Positions 20,647 to 31,875 of a stretch of 64,000 nucleotides of DNA are shown piece after piece; the stretch's first letter is position 1, and each line of letters starts with the position of its first letter. The notes under the pieces are model-generated. The model was not told the DNA's origin. It searched no databases and worked only from the letters and a program-made list of their open reading frames with translations. Origin of the DNA: Cladorrhinum sp. PSN259 (taxonomy: Eukaryota; Ascomycota; Sordariomycetes; Sordariales; Podosporaceae); contig MU867068.1 of NCBI GenBank assembly GCA_033725935.1, positions 683,681 to 747,680 on the forward strand, read 5' to 3'. The position numbers and the translations under genes are program-made.

Positions 20647-21489
20647 ATGACCAGTTCCAGCGACGCTCGCATTCACGGTCTGTGCTTGAACCACAGACTG
20701 AAAACCCAAGGCACCACTCCTAGGCTGCTGCCCGAGTCAAACCTAGCCGCAGCTACGCCAAGATACTGTTTCGACCAATCCTACGGCACCACACTTCTGC
20801 GCACGCACTCGCAGGACTCGAGCTTCCGAGCCGATGATTACCTAATTCGGCCGAAATCCGAGTCCGACGAGGAGGCACTTGAAGAACACCACTCGGACCA
20901 CGAGTACGAATTCCTACATGTAAAGCACGACGACAACACCACAGGCGAAGAACACTGGACGACGGTAGTTTGCTCATCATCAAATTCAAGTTCCAGTCCC
21001 ATGGAGCCAGATAGCCTTGATGCCCTCGACGTCGTCCTGCACAGTTGCCTCGTCCTTGAAGAAGATGACGACGACGAAAACCAAGCTCCCGCAGCAGGAA
21101 CAGCAGCAACAACAAGAGGACACCTGAAATGTCCTCTCCTCCTTCTCCGAAACGCTGCAAAACCAAATGACGCCGCGCACCGTCCCGAATGCGTCAACCG
21201 CGCTTTTCACGATTTCGCAGCACTCAAGCAGCACATGAAAGATCACCACCACCGGCCGGATCACTACTGCCCCCGCTGCGGCGACACCTCCTTCGCGGAC
21301 ATTGCCGACTGGAAGAGCCACATCATCGCCCGCGAGTGCGTCACCAAGCCCATGGAGCTGCTGGACTCCATGATCCCGGGACTGCCGGGGGATACGATGG
21401 ATTACATCATGCGGTGGGAGCCGGATTCTTCTCTCTCGGATGAAAAGAACTGGGAGCACTTGATGGCGGTTCTCGACCGTGCGTCCTAA
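20647..21489 (+). CDS. C2H2-type zinc-finger family protein (cluster member 5, divergent)
   Basis: A 280-residue, single-exon protein with a long acidic, Ser-rich N-terminal half, including an E/D run (LEEDDDDENQ). The finger is stretched: LKCPLLLLRNAAKPND then HRPEC, helix FAALKQHMKDHH, then YCPRCGDTSFADIADW with H and C. The W/FP box is reduced to KNWEHLMAVL near the C-terminus, so this is the most eroded copy. Its assignment to the family rests on the finger order, the C-terminal Trp box and position in the cluster. A poly-A run (about 17 nt) follows the stop immediately. Confidence 0.7.
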   Translation: MTSSSDARIHGLCLNHRLKTQGTTPRLLPESNLAAATPRYCFDQSYGTTLLRTHSQDSSFRADDYLIRPKSESDEEALEEHHSDHEYEFLHVKHDDNTTGEEHWTTVVCSSSNSSSSPMEPDSLDALDVVLHSCLVLEEDDDDENQAPAAGTAATTRGHLKCPLLLLRNAAKPNDAAHRPECVNRAFHDFAALKQHMKDHHHRPDHYCPRCGDTSFADIADWKSHIIARECVTKPMELLDSMIPGLPGDTMDYIMRWEPDSSLSDEKNWEHLMAVLDRAS

Positions 21490-21848
21490 AAAAAAAAAAA
21501 AAAGACGAGGCAGCATCAGAGAAACATGTCTTTTCTAAACTGCCAAGGGAGGTATTGAATACAATCTTGTAATTAAGGTCACATGCTATTGGGAAGGGGG
21601 CAGATCATCACGGAGAAATTTGGAATCCTCATGGACTAGAATTTACGAAATCCCCAATCACGTATACATCTCGCGAGAGCAATCACAAATAGGTACACCC
21701 ATTAAGGGCATTCACAATACATCATCAACTCACTATTTTTCATTCATAATGCTTAACCTGCCTGTCTGCCTGCATGTGTCCACCCACACATAATGCTCCC
21801 TAAATCCCTCTTAGAGAACTAAACCATCAGTCAACCAAGTCCATGACT
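21490..21848. other. short intergenic region (convergent 3' ends)
   Basis: About 360 bp between the convergent ends of cluster member 5 and the DUF2828 gene. Nothing is recognisable beyond an A run after 21489. Confidence 0.5.
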
Positions 21849-24209
21849 CTAATCAACCACCTGCAACATCTCATACGCCTTATGCGAGATCGCCTTCTTC
21901 ACAAGACTGAGCGGATCCTTCTTCTGCTTCTTCTTCTTCTCCACCAAAACACCATCCTCCACCTCCTCCTCGCCTTCCTCTTCCTTCATCTCCACATCCT
22001 CATCCTTCACCTCCTCATCCTCAAACATTCCCTTATCCATAAACACCTTGAGCATACCCTGCGAGTATCCGCTAACAAGTGACACGCCCTCCTGGTCGGC
22101 AGTGACGGGCTTGGGAGCTACATCGGAGTCCACATTACTCTCGTACCGATCATACCGCTCATACCCATCTCGACCACCAGCCAGATTCCAAAATACCAGC
22201 TCTGGCACCTCGTATCCAGCATCATTGAAAGCTGACTCAACACGCTGAAAGCTGGTTGACCAGCTCGGCGGTTGATCTGATTCCCCATAATTTTGGGAGG
22301 CATCATCAAATTGCATATCGCTAAAGACAAAGACGCGTTTGACCATGTCTTCAGGTGGCACCTTGTTCTTGATGGCCATGGGGAGAATGAGTCGCTCAAA
22401 AACAGCCACAAAGTCGGTGTTCATGCCCCACGCAGCGTTGTTCATGCTCTGGTACTTCTCCCACAAAGTCTTGGAGAGGTCAAGAGTGACAACCTCGGGG
22501 GACTCGCTGAAGGTAATGAATGTGCCGCCAAACGGAGCCTTCGTGACCTCGGCAAGAAGGAGAGAGAGGCCAATCGCGCTGTCGATAGGAGCGGTCCCGT
22601 CCTTGAAGACGGGTCCTCCCATGCTGCCCGACACGTCGCATACAGCAATGCTGGACTCCATGGTACCAGAGTCCTTGATTCTCTGCACAAGAGTTTTCCA
22701 TTGCCCGTCAGCGACCTTGTGGTATACCTCTGCAGAGCCAAGGGAGCGAGGGCGTTTCTGACCGGCCGAGTAAGCCTGATGATTGTTGCTGCGGACAGCT
22801 TTGATAAGAGTACTGGGCAACAGAGTTGCGCCGCTGATACGGGCCTTTCCTTCAGCAACCCTTGTCAGGTACGCGTTGAAGCGTTCCTCGTCCTTGGTGA
22901 AAAAGATCTTAGTGTAATTGTTCATGGCTACGGATGGAACACGCTCGTAATTGATGTTGGTCAGAGTATTTGCGGTGAGGTTTCGCTCAACTATGTCCAA
23001 TTGCTTCCGGAGGGCTGAAAGATCCTTGCGGTATAGCTCACGCGCATGGCGGAGATAGGTCTCGCGGTTGGCCATCACGTCGGCGGATCCAGCAAAGAGG
23101 TGCTCGGGGTAGAGGAGCTCGGCGATAGATGATGCGATGAGGGTGTGTTTATCGTGGAAACGGTCGCTGGACGGAGCCCATTTCCCACACAGTGAGATGT
23201 GTCTCCGTGCCTTGGCATTGTTGTCTTTGACCAATGCAATATCGGCCTTGATCTGCTCAGCGAAGAGGCGGGCGACGGTCAAATGCAGTCCACGGTAAAC
23301 TGGATCTTCCTCGAGGAGTCGAGAAGCCCTTTGCTGACATTTGGAACGGATTTCACGGCGCTTCGAGCTTGCCGCGACTCTGTCGTTTGAACCCTCGTTA
23401 GCTCCCCCTCCCTTGATGTTGAGAACATCCCTCGGATTTGAAAAAACGGTGAGCTTGTCGTTGGCTGCCATTACGAGCAGGTTGAGCATATCCTTCCAGT
23501 AACCGTGGGACACGCCATCCTTGACATCGAATCTGGTGCGCTCGTCCTCTTCCCCAGCATCCATGGCGTCGACCAGGACCATGTCGTCATCCTTGTCTTC
23601 CTCTCCCTTCTTCTCGACCTTCTTGGGAATCACCGGGCGACTGAGCCACTGGATAGCCTTGATAAGCGTAAGCGGGTGGTACTCAGCAAGCCACCCAGCG
23701 CATCGATAAAAGACGGTGCGGGAGGATTTGCCAAGGTGAATCGATCTCGCGTTGAAAATGATCTTGAGAGTCGCGGGTGCATCTTCAGCCCACGCGTTGA
23801 CAAGTAGGTCATGGAGGCGAGACGAAGAGACTGTCTCCTCAAGCTCGTAGAAAAGGTCAACCAGGGAACTCTTGGAGGTCTTGAAAGCGACGTCGCCGTT
23901 CTCGGTCAACATTTGGTCGGCGGATATCGGGATGTTCGGTTCGGCAACAGCAACCAAGAGCCCTTCCATGAACTTGTTGCCCTGAGCATCGTTGCTATCC
24001 GTCTTGAGGGAGACTGACTGGTCATCGGCGGCCGTCAGTCGCTTCGGCTTGTCGGCGAACTTGGCCGGCTTGACTGTCTCACTCAGAAATGTGTCGAACT
24101 CTGAATCGGAGAGGGAAAGCTCAGCCTTCTTCGGCAGCAGGACCGGCCATTTGTTCTTGAGGAAACCAGGAGCCTCATGATCCTGGGGATCAACCTTGGA
24201 GTCGGCCAT
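21849..24209 (-). CDS. DUF2828 family protein with C-terminal vWA domain
   Basis: A 786-residue, single-exon protein. The long N-terminal region matches the DUF2828 type (LVDLFYELEETVSSSRLHDL, then YWKDMLNLLVMAANDKL). A von Willebrand A domain follows at about residues 520-690. MIDAS residues are visible: D525 in DVSGS, a downstream Thr (NTDF) and a later Asp (SDMQFD). The extreme C-terminus is acidic, with a Lys-rich patch (KKKKQKK). The architecture resembles TROVE/Ro60-like proteins, in which a helical-repeat body binds RNA and the vWA domain a partner. An RNA-related role is inferred only from that resemblance. The likely location is cytoplasmic or nuclear, as no signal or membrane segment is seen. 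Confidence 0.8.
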   Translation of the reverse strand: MADSKVDPQDHEAPGFLKNKWPVLLPKKAELSLSDSEFDTFLSETVKPAKFADKPKRLTAADDQSVSLKTDSNDAQGNKFMEGLLVAVAEPNIPISADQMLTENGDVAFKTSKSSLVDLFYELEETVSSSRLHDLLVNAWAEDAPATLKIIFNARSIHLGKSSRTVFYRCAGWLAEYHPLTLIKAIQWLSRPVIPKKVEKKGEEDKDDDMVLVDAMDAGEEDERTRFDVKDGVSHGYWKDMLNLLVMAANDKLTVFSNPRDVLNIKGGGANEGSNDRVAASSKRREIRSKCQQRASRLLEEDPVYRGLHLTVARLFAEQIKADIALVKDNNAKARRHISLCGKWAPSSDRFHDKHTLIASSIAELLYPEHLFAGSADVMANRETYLRHARELYRKDLSALRKQLDIVERNLTANTLTNINYERVPSVAMNNYTKIFFTKDEERFNAYLTRVAEGKARISGATLLPSTLIKAVRSNNHQAYSAGQKRPRSLGSAEVYHKVADGQWKTLVQRIKDSGTMESSIAVCDVSGSMGGPVFKDGTAPIDSAIGLSLLLAEVTKAPFGGTFITFSESPEVVTLDLSKTLWEKYQSMNNAAWGMNTDFVAVFERLILPMAIKNKVPPEDMVKRVFVFSDMQFDDASQNYGESDQPPSWSTSFQRVESAFNDAGYEVPELVFWNLAGGRDGYERYDRYESNVDSDVAPKPVTADQEGVSLVSGYSQGMLKVFMDKGMFEDEEVKDEDVEMKEEEGEEEVEDGVLVEKKKKQKKDPLSLVKKAISHKAYEMLQVVD

Positions 24210-24795
24210 GATGGAGGTAGTATGGAATGTGCGACTCTGGCTGAGTTGGCGTGGGAATACTGAAGAAGAGGGGTAATTGAAAGAGATTGGGAAAGAAAGT
24301 TTGCGGCTGAAAAAGCGGTGGAAGGTGACCTAATTTGCAGAAGCCAATGGTTAAAAGAACGTTCTTGGAGGTGTACTGGAGCCACAAAAGCTAAGCTTCG
24401 CCGAATTGAGTCACCCGGTTTGTCTGCGAGGAAGGAACGACTTACACGCAGAAAAGGCGGGGGGATCACTGCGGGGAAGGAAGGAGGGAGCGGGTGAGGA
24501 CGAGGATAACGACCCAAAATCGCCAAACTCTTTCGATTGGAAGCAAGTTTTAACATTCTTGATAGTTAACATGGAGTTATTCTGTCAATTCTCATTATTT
24601 CATTCAACCGTGGCTGGTCAAGTGGCCCCCGTGTGGTAAGACAACCAACATGCTGGAAGAGGGGTTGGTAGTTGCCAAGTTGTGCCAAGACACGTTGGTG
24701 CGGCACGCCCCGCTAAACAGCCCTATGAGGCTTGTCCTCACTTATGTTGCAGTACCAAACTAGCCGTCCTCAATTCAAGCAACTGCCGGCCCGTG
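24210..24795. other. intergenic, DUF2828 promoter and MFS 3' end
   Basis: About 590 bp holding the presumed DUF2828 promoter and leader. No gene is supported. Confidence 0.5.
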
Positions 24796-26830
24796 TCATC
24801 TCTCACCGTTGTGACTGTCTCCATTCGTCTCCTGTTCATCTTCCAGAACCTTGCTTCCTTGTGGCGGAAATCGAGGAAACTGCAGGACCCCGTATGCAAT
24901 CAGAGCAATTGCCTGCTCCAGATCAGTTTACCATCCACCCCGCGATGCATGAGAAAAACAAACTTACTGCGTTGGCAAAAAATGTGAGATGCGCCTTGCC
25001 GATGCCCGCAAGCGCAGAGAAGACAAACCCAAACAAGCCCTGCGTCAACAGCCGAGCAATGCTTTCCACCAAAGTCAATGCATTCATGGCATCCACCCGC
25101 TGAGACGGAGAACACATTTCTGTCATGACGCCCTTGGCAGCCGGAGCTGTTCCGGAGGCAAGCGGAAGGAGGAAGGCAGCTATGTAGACCAAGAGTCAGA
25201 TGCCGTATCTGTAGATGGAGAGAAAGAGGAAGCAACTCACCAACATAAATGTGCCACCACTCAGTTGCAAATGCCGTGCACATGGTCAGCAACCCATCAA
25301 CCAACAAACTGTTCCTCAAAAAGAACAAATCAAACCCAGTCCCCTCATCCTCCTTGACAGGGTCCGAAGCAACCGGTTCCTCCTCCACCAGCGTCCCAAT
25401 TGGAGCTCCCAATTCCTCGGGGTTCGTAGCAAGATGGGGTGAAGGCGGAGCCTCGGGATGCCCGGAGGAGGTAGATGCACCGGCTGCTTGTTGTTGCTCC
25501 GGATGCAGAGCCAAATGCCACTTCCTGCCGTTGCTTATAATCCGCGGGAAAGCAAATAGCAAAAAGGCTCCCCGCATAAAAGCAAACCCTGACGTGAGGA
25601 AGCCATTGTCTGTCTGGTTGAAGTTGAACTTGGCGGCAGCATACAGCTGAATCAACAATGGCGCATACCCGGTGGCCACCTGCGGTGAGTTACAATCAGC
25701 ATCATCCCAGAGAGACCCTTAGGATAGGAAAAGGACATGGGACCCTTAATCTTACCACGCCGAGGAAGACCCCAGAGCAAAGAAACAAGACTCCATAGTG
25801 CTTCTTGATCGCCCCGCTTTCCAGAAGAACTCGTTGAGGAATGAGAACCCTGAGGGGCGCAAAAAGCTGGGAGAAGCCCTTGCCTTGGTTCTTTTTACCA
25901 TCCGCCAAGGATTCTGGCGAAATGTATGGAACAGCAACGGCTGCGTAGAGGGTAGCAACCAAGAAGGAGCAGCACGCGACCTCAAAGGGACGTCTAATTC
26001 CCCAGGTATCGCCAATTATTCCACCGCCTACACAGACATCATCATCATCATCATCATCAGTCACGCATTCACACACCTATCAACTGGAAATAAAAGGGCA
26101 ACTCACAAATATACCCAAGCCCCTGACCAACCATAAAACACCCCTGCAGCATACCGAAAACGCTCGTCCGTCTCAACGGCGCCACCAGCTCCCCGGCCAG
26201 GATATTGATAATCAGAATGTACCCCATCGGCCCTCCAACAACCGTAATCACCTGCGTGCACTGAATAATCAACATGCCCGCCCTGCCCCCCGCAATCACG
26301 CCCAAAATCTGCGTCGACACCCTGATGGCAGGAACAAAAGTCTGCACCAGCAGCGCCCTCTTTGGTCCAAATTTTTTAGCCATCCAGCCCGACACGAAGA
26401 GGTTGATGGTCCCGAAAAAGGTGGTGCTCATCCCCAGTAGGGAAAACTGCGCGGCCATCCCCGCGGCAATCTCGTCCCGGCTGCAGCGCAGCTCGGGCGG
26501 GCCGGTCCACGGCGGGTGGGTTTCGTAAAAGACATCGCACTGCATCAGGTGGAAGACGTACAGGATCGGGGTCTGCGTGTAGCTGAACGAGAGGCTGATG
26601 AGGAAGCCCGCGAAGAGGATGCGGGTTTCCACGTGGGGTAAGAGGAGCCAGGTGCATGGTTGCAGGAACTTGGCGAGTTTTTCTTTACTGCTTTGATGTT
26701 TTTGTTGTTGTTGTGGCTGCTGCTGCTGTGATTGTGACAGCAGCGGGGTCCTTTCTGACGCCATTGCTGGCACCGCCGCCGCCGCCCCGGTGCGCGCCGT
26801 TCCCGTTTCCTCTTCCCGTTGCACAGCCAT
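24796..26830 (-). CDS. MFS transporter (SLC46/PCFT-like fungal type)
   Basis: Five exons: 26830-26107, 26027-25756, 25679-25241, 25179-24968 and 24912-24796. Introns are 55-79 bp and all phases agree, giving 587 residues. The cytosolic N-terminus carries a poly-Gln tract and an acidic ERTPLL motif. Multiple hydrophobic helices follow, with the loop-2/3 signature SGWMAKKFGPKRALL and the family-type stretch VAPLRRTSVFGMLQG. A variable hydrophilic loop (about residues 370-430) separates the two six-helix halves. The substrate is unknown; resemblance to proton-coupled folate transporter-like fungal MFS proteins is a judgement from sequence style. The first intron contains a short trinucleotide (ATG/CAT) repeat. 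It is a plasma or vacuolar membrane protein. Confidence 0.75.
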
Positions 26831-27547
26831 ATCTCGGTTTAATATTAATATCTCGGCCCGCCAAGTGATGTTGCGTGGGGTTGAGTTTAAAATTGGGGGT
26901 TATGGGAATTGAGTTTTCTCTGTTGCAGCGATTGCGATCTTGGCGTGATGCAATCGAAAAATACCCAGGTGGAGGTAGTTCGGTTGCCAGGTGGGATTTG
27001 CACAATTGCAGTGGGGTATTTTCCATGGAAAGCGGCTTCTCCTTTCAAATGTGTCGGCGTTGTGGAGCGGAACGTGGAAGGATTTCACTATTGGCGGGGC
27101 CTATGGAGACCGAATGGAAAGACCCCCGAGTCCCTGGCAGGCGGCAGACAGGCGGGCCGATTTAGGAGAGACCCCACACATAAGAACAAAAGGAAAAAAA
27201 AAAGGAAAAAAAAGAGTTTGGGTTCCTCCCGCTCGTCTATCCGATCGACATTGTTACCGTCATCCGAACTCCGAAATTGAGTTTTTATTGATCAATTCAA
27301 GGCCGAGATGTTGTGGATGTGTAATTATGTTTGGTACAGCATAGTATTGCAGCCCCCCTTTTTTTTTTCTTTTTTTTTTTTTTTTAACAATGGCTTTTAA
27401 AGAACCAAAATATAAACACACACGCACATTCACTAATCAACTGCACATTATTCGTCATTATATATACATTATAAAACTATGTACAAGAACCAACAACAAC
27501 TGCTCACAAACAAAGTCATCACTTCATCATCAAATATCTAAAATCTC
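26831..27547. other. intergenic with homopolymer tracts
   Basis: About 720 bp with A-rich (27185-27215) and T-rich (27357-27385) tracts. No gene is supported. Confidence 0.5.
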
Positions 27548-29469
27548 TTAAAGCTTCTTGCAAAGCTTGACATCCTGGATGACCTCCCAGTCCTCAGTTC
27601 CGGGAGTAGCAATGGCATAAAAGATTCCCTTGGGATCCCACTTGGCCCTCGTGTTCTTGAGGGTGGGGTAGTTGGCTCCCCAGAAGTGGCTCTGCCAGTT
27701 GGGCTGGTAAGGGTCGGCCTCGTTGGCGTAAGTGGCGCCGCTGACGCTGGCATCTCTCAGAGCCTTGTCGACGACGTTGGTGAGGATGTCCTGGAGGTAA
27801 GCCTTGCGGGCCTTGGTTGCGCCAACCTCGACGGGGACGACGGTGATGACAAAGTTGGTCGCGTTTCTCCACGCGGGGTGGACCGAGCTGTCGGCGACGG
27901 GCTTGCCGTAGCCGGGGTTGAACAAGTGTCCGACCATGAAGGCAAAGGCATCCGGAGCTGGGTTCGAGAGGGTCTTGAAGGCCTGGATGATGCCGTCGTT
28001 GTTGGTGGCGACATCCTCGTGGTTGATCATCCAGCCACCGGTGAGAGCGGTGCCGGCGGCAGCCTCGGCCTCGAAGAGATCAATGTAGAGCTGGTAAAAG
28101 GTGGCAAAGTTCTTGGAGTTGTACTCGAAGGTGATGCCGGCGGCTGTGAGCTCGCTGAGCATGGGCGCAATAATGGCATCAAGCTGGGCGGCGGTCTTGC
28201 CGATGGCAACGAACGGGCGAGCACGGAGAGAGAAGGGGAAGATCTCGAAATAGACGTAGAGCCCGTTGTCGACGAAGTGGTTGGAGTACTTGTGGAAGAT
28301 GCTGGTGGCGTTCCAGAACTTGTCGTTGTCGTATCCGATGAGGGTGTCGTTGACGTAGAAGGTGGCACCGGCGGAGGGGAGATCATCAAAGGTCTTGACG
28401 GTCATCGAGAGGAGAACACCGTAAGAGGCAGGACCGCCACCCTTCATAGCCCAGAAGAGATCAGGGTTCTCAACGGCGTTGGCGTTGACAATGAAGCCAG
28501 AGGCAGTGAGAACCTCGAAAGAAAGGACGTTGTCCGCGGACATGCCCTTGAGGGTGGTCCACGGGCCGTGACCGCCACCCTGGATGAACCCACCAGCAAT
28601 GCCGACGGTAGGGCACTCGCCAGTAACGATGACCTTGGGAGGGTTCCGGGCGTGACCGGCGGCGAGGATGTCCTTGGCCTGCACACCGGCACCGAGCTTG
28701 ACGGCACCGCCGGTATAGGTGGAGCCGGGGCCAGAGTAAGAGTTGATCCAGGTGATCTCGTTGAAGCTGTGGGTGTTGATGATGAGGGAGTTGGCACCCG
28801 TGGAGCGGCCAAGGAAGTCGTGGCCGGTGTTGCGGATGACGAGACGGATGTTGTTGCGACGAGCAAAGTCGACACCGTCCTTGATGTGGGCGCGGGTCTT
28901 GGCCTCGATGACATAGAGACCATAGTAACCCAGGGTACAGGTGTCACTGGGATTGGTGGTGACACGGCAGGTCTCGTTGGTGAAGTAAGTCCAGAGGGCC
29001 GCACCGGGCTTCTCAACACTGGAAGCTTGTGTTAGATACAACCTTCATCACGATCTTTGTAGAAAGAAACTTACGTCCACTGCTCGTCTACGAAGTTGGC
29101 CTGAGCATCAGCGCACTTGGCGGCGTCGTAGGTGCTAAAGTTACCGAGGGGGCTCTGGAAGCTGTTGTAGCAGACGGCTCCGGGAGGAATGTGCATCTTC
29201 AGGTTGCCGTTGACGGTCTTGTTGAGCTGATTCCACGTGGATGCCTTGGGCCAGCATGGCTGGCCGGGCTGGCACTTGCATCCCCAGAGCTGGCCCTGGT
29301 GGTTGGTGACCTCGAGAGGCTTGGCGTCGGCGAAGTTGAACCACACGGGATTCTGTGCTGGTGGAGGCGGTGCCGCCGCGATGCTGAGGTCTTCGGGAGC
29401 GGGGGCGGCGTTGATGCCCTGGAACAGACCTGCCGCAACGGCGAGGCCTTGGATAGAGAACTTGACCAT
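27548..29469 (-). CDS. secreted FAD-linked oxidoreductase (BBE/VAO family)
   Basis: Two exons, 29469-29075 and 29018-27548, joined by a 56-bp phase-2 intron (GTAAGT donor, CTAAC branch), giving 621 residues. A signal peptide (about residues 1-21, ending INAA) is followed by a Pro/Ala linker and the WGCKCQPGQPCWP Cys motif seen in fungal isoamyl-alcohol-oxidase-like proteins. The FAD-binding PCMH domain contains RNTGHD, whose His is the usual 8-alpha-FAD attachment residue, and ECPTVGIAGGFIQGGGHG, where a Cys can make the second covalent FAD bond. The C-terminal BBE-type segment includes YANEADPYQPNWQSHFWG. It is an extracellular oxidase of alcohols, sugars or alkaloid-like substrates; the substrate is not predictable. 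Strong GC3 bias leaves long open frames antisense to it. Confidence 0.9.
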
Positions 29470-30389
29470 CTTGAATCCTGAGGTGGTTGGTCAGAGAGAA
29501 GCAAGATTGGCTGAAGAAGAAAGCAAAAAGAGGAACCTTCCACGTGGGAAGAGACGATACAAATACTTTTTTCCTCTCAAGATCTCTTCGGTCTGTAGGG
29601 TGAGGGCTTCGTGAAGGCATCTCCACTCGCCTCGCCCGGATCCGGCAAGTCGAGCGAGCCTAATGCATGTCAACTGCTCCGCAACACGGCTTACGCCACA
29701 TTTTTAAGCAGGGGACTGCCGGAGACTGCAGTGCACCACATGGCAATGTAACATCACCCGGCCGAGAACCGAGAGGACCGCACGAGTGAACCCGGCGGTC
29801 TGGACAAGGAAAGGTGGAACTATCGAGGAGCTAAGAGTCTGAAAAGAATCAATAGTGGTTGCCTGTGGTACGACATTGTGAGCAGAGGAAAAACATATCG
29901 TATAGATCTTGAAAATCCGGGAGGTCGGGCAACGGCTTGTTCGGGTCTTGCCTCACCGTCCGACAACAAAATTATCCACCGTTAAAGTTATTTCACTGTT
30001 GTTATTTTCGTCCCCAACGTAACACCGATCTAGGCGAGCATTGAAATGAACATGTCGCATTAACAACAAAGATGAGACGGTTGGAAAGGAGTAGCAATTC
30101 GAATCCACGAACCCGTGACTCGGAGCTCACGAAATCCTACTCTGGGAAACCCGGTGAGTGAAATGGAGCCCAAAAAAAATATAAATTGCCAAGAGTCTGA
30201 TAACCTTGACATGCACTTTTCCCTGATCCCTACCACCTGCCATGTGGCGGTAAGTGGGCGATGGCACCCGTGGAATTGCCCCCAACAAATCAACGAATCG
30301 GCAATTGCAGTTCATGCTTCTCCGAATCCCCTTCTTTTTCGTCTCCTCCTTTCCCCACATCCATCCACATGGCACAGGCATCCCATCCA
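29470..30389. other. intergenic
   Basis: About 920 bp containing the promoter of the FAD oxidoreductase and the 3' flank of the CorA-like gene. No further gene is supported. Confidence 0.5.
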
Positions 30390-31679
30390 TCACGCTGACA
30401 GCACGTTCAACCCGACATCCAGCCCCTTTCTCCGCCTCTTCTTGTCCTTCTTCTTTAGCCTCCACATCCAAATAACGTACATGATAAACACCCCCACAGT
30501 CAGAGGCGTCGTCACCGCCCAGAACAAAACAAATTGCGGTCGCGTTCCCAACCCCATCTTATCCTCATACCCCTGGTACTCAAACAGCGGCGCCGAAAAC
30601 AGAGCCGCCACAAAGCTCCCTGGCAAAAAGAACATGGTCACCATAGCCAACATCTTCATGCTGCTCGAGTCCTGGAGACTGGACGCAGCAATGCTTCGCG
30701 TCGCGCTCGCCGTGTCGAATGCAATGGCATTGTCTTGCTGCGCAATGAGATGAAAGAGTGCCCGAATCTGTACCTCGACGCGGGACGACGTGTACGTCAA
30801 GTCGGTCTGTTGCATGCCTGTGCGGTGGGAGACTAACTCTATCCACTTATCCTTGTCCTCGTGGAACTGCCGGGATATAAGATTATTGATCTCTTCCACG
30901 ACCCGTAGCTTCCTGCTTCCATTCGCCAGCTTAGCCGCGCATCCACTCATCTGGGCTGACAGATGGCCAAGCTCGCCAGCGGCAGGTTGCGTCTCCCGTC
31001 GGGAAGTGAACCGATGGTGTCCGGTGCGGGCCTCAACCTCCCTTACAATGTTCTTGATCTCGTCTAGCGTCGTGTCGAGTTCGTGTCCAAGCATAAGCGA
31101 ACATAGTAGGGCCGGGAACATGGGATGTAAAGCGATGGAGCTGCGCCAGGACGATTTGAGGATGCGTTGTAGTTCGGTACGGGATTCGCCCTCGGCAAAG
31201 AGGATGACATCGGTCTTGGAGGTACCTCTACCACTAACTGGGGAGTTTGCCCACGCAACCGCGAGCTTGGGGTGGTAGGTAACGGTGTGGACAAGAGTAC
31301 TTGCTCCAGGAAGAGAGGATACCCCGGCAAAGGAACTTTGTGCGTAATTGAGACCATTTTGAAGTCCCCAGTCGACAGATAGACGTTCGAGAACATGGGT
31401 TGATGGGCTTGCGCGACCTGTTTTGGGGTTCTGACCAACCCAGAGGATGCGCACCGCTCTGCTGCAGGTTGACCTTGCTGAAGGGAATGATTTGCGCGAT
31501 GGTTCGTCCAACCAATTGTCAACGTCGGTCGAGGAAAAGCTGCGGTTTTCGATGATCGACGGCGCATCAGTGTCATCCGAGTCGACCCAGATTTCTGTGA
31601 CTTCAATGGTGGGGGCCTTGGGCACATCGTACTTGTCCCATAGGGGCTGGCTGCAAAAGTGATTATAAATGTCCTCCAT
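30390..31679 (-). CDS. CorA-like membrane protein
   Basis: A 429-residue protein from the first ATG (MEDIYNHFCSQ); the frame is open further upstream but without an ATG. The large hydrophilic N-terminal part ends in a coiled, charged helix (VVEEINNLISRQFHEDKDKW to RVEVQIRALFHLIAQQDN), followed by two transmembrane helices near residues 343-363 and 383-405 and a very basic tail (RLKKKDKKRRRKG). The topology is that of CorA divalent-cation channels. The canonical Gly-Met-Asn at the end of the first helix is not present; the helix reads MVTMFFLPGSFVAALFS, as in many fungal CorA-like proteins of unproven transport activity. The F-box gene starts 1.2 kb upstream on the same strand. Confidence 0.75.
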   Translation of the reverse strand: MEDIYNHFCSQPLWDKYDVPKAPTIEVTEIWVDSDDTDAPSIIENRSFSSTDVDNWLDEPSRKSFPSARSTCSRAVRILWVGQNPKTGRASPSTHVLERLSVDWGLQNGLNYAQSSFAGVSSLPGASTLVHTVTYHPKLAVAWANSPVSGRGTSKTDVILFAEGESRTELQRILKSSWRSSIALHPMFPALLCSLMLGHELDTTLDEIKNIVREVEARTGHHRFTSRRETQPAAGELGHLSAQMSGCAAKLANGSRKLRVVEEINNLISRQFHEDKDKWIELVSHRTGMQQTDLTYTSSRVEVQIRALFHLIAQQDNAIAFDTASATRSIAASSLQDSSSMKMLAMVTMFFLPGSFVAALFSAPLFEYQGYEDKMGLGTRPQFVLFWAVTTPLTVGVFIMYVIWMWRLKKKDKKRRRKGLDVGLNVLSA

Positions 31680-31875
31680 TTTCAATGTCGCTTCTGTTCG
31701 GTAATGATTGAAGAGCAGAACAAAGGCCAAACGCAGTGATGATATACCGGATTTCCAGCTGTAGGCCTCTCGTGATAGGGCAGGGTTGTTTAATGAGGTC
31801 CTAGAGGCTGTGTAAGCCACCCAGCTGAGCCATCCGAATAGTGCGGGGAAGCATGCAAGGCAGACGCGTGCAATC

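Noticed and set aside
22293..23018. 241-codon plus-strand open frame
   Set aside because: Antisense to the DUF2828/vWA gene, which has clear motifs.
27686..29035. 449-codon open frame on the plus strand
   Set aside because: Exactly antisense to the second exon of the FAD-linked oxidoreductase; Val, Asp and Gly-rich composition is what strong GC3 codon bias produces on the opposite strand.
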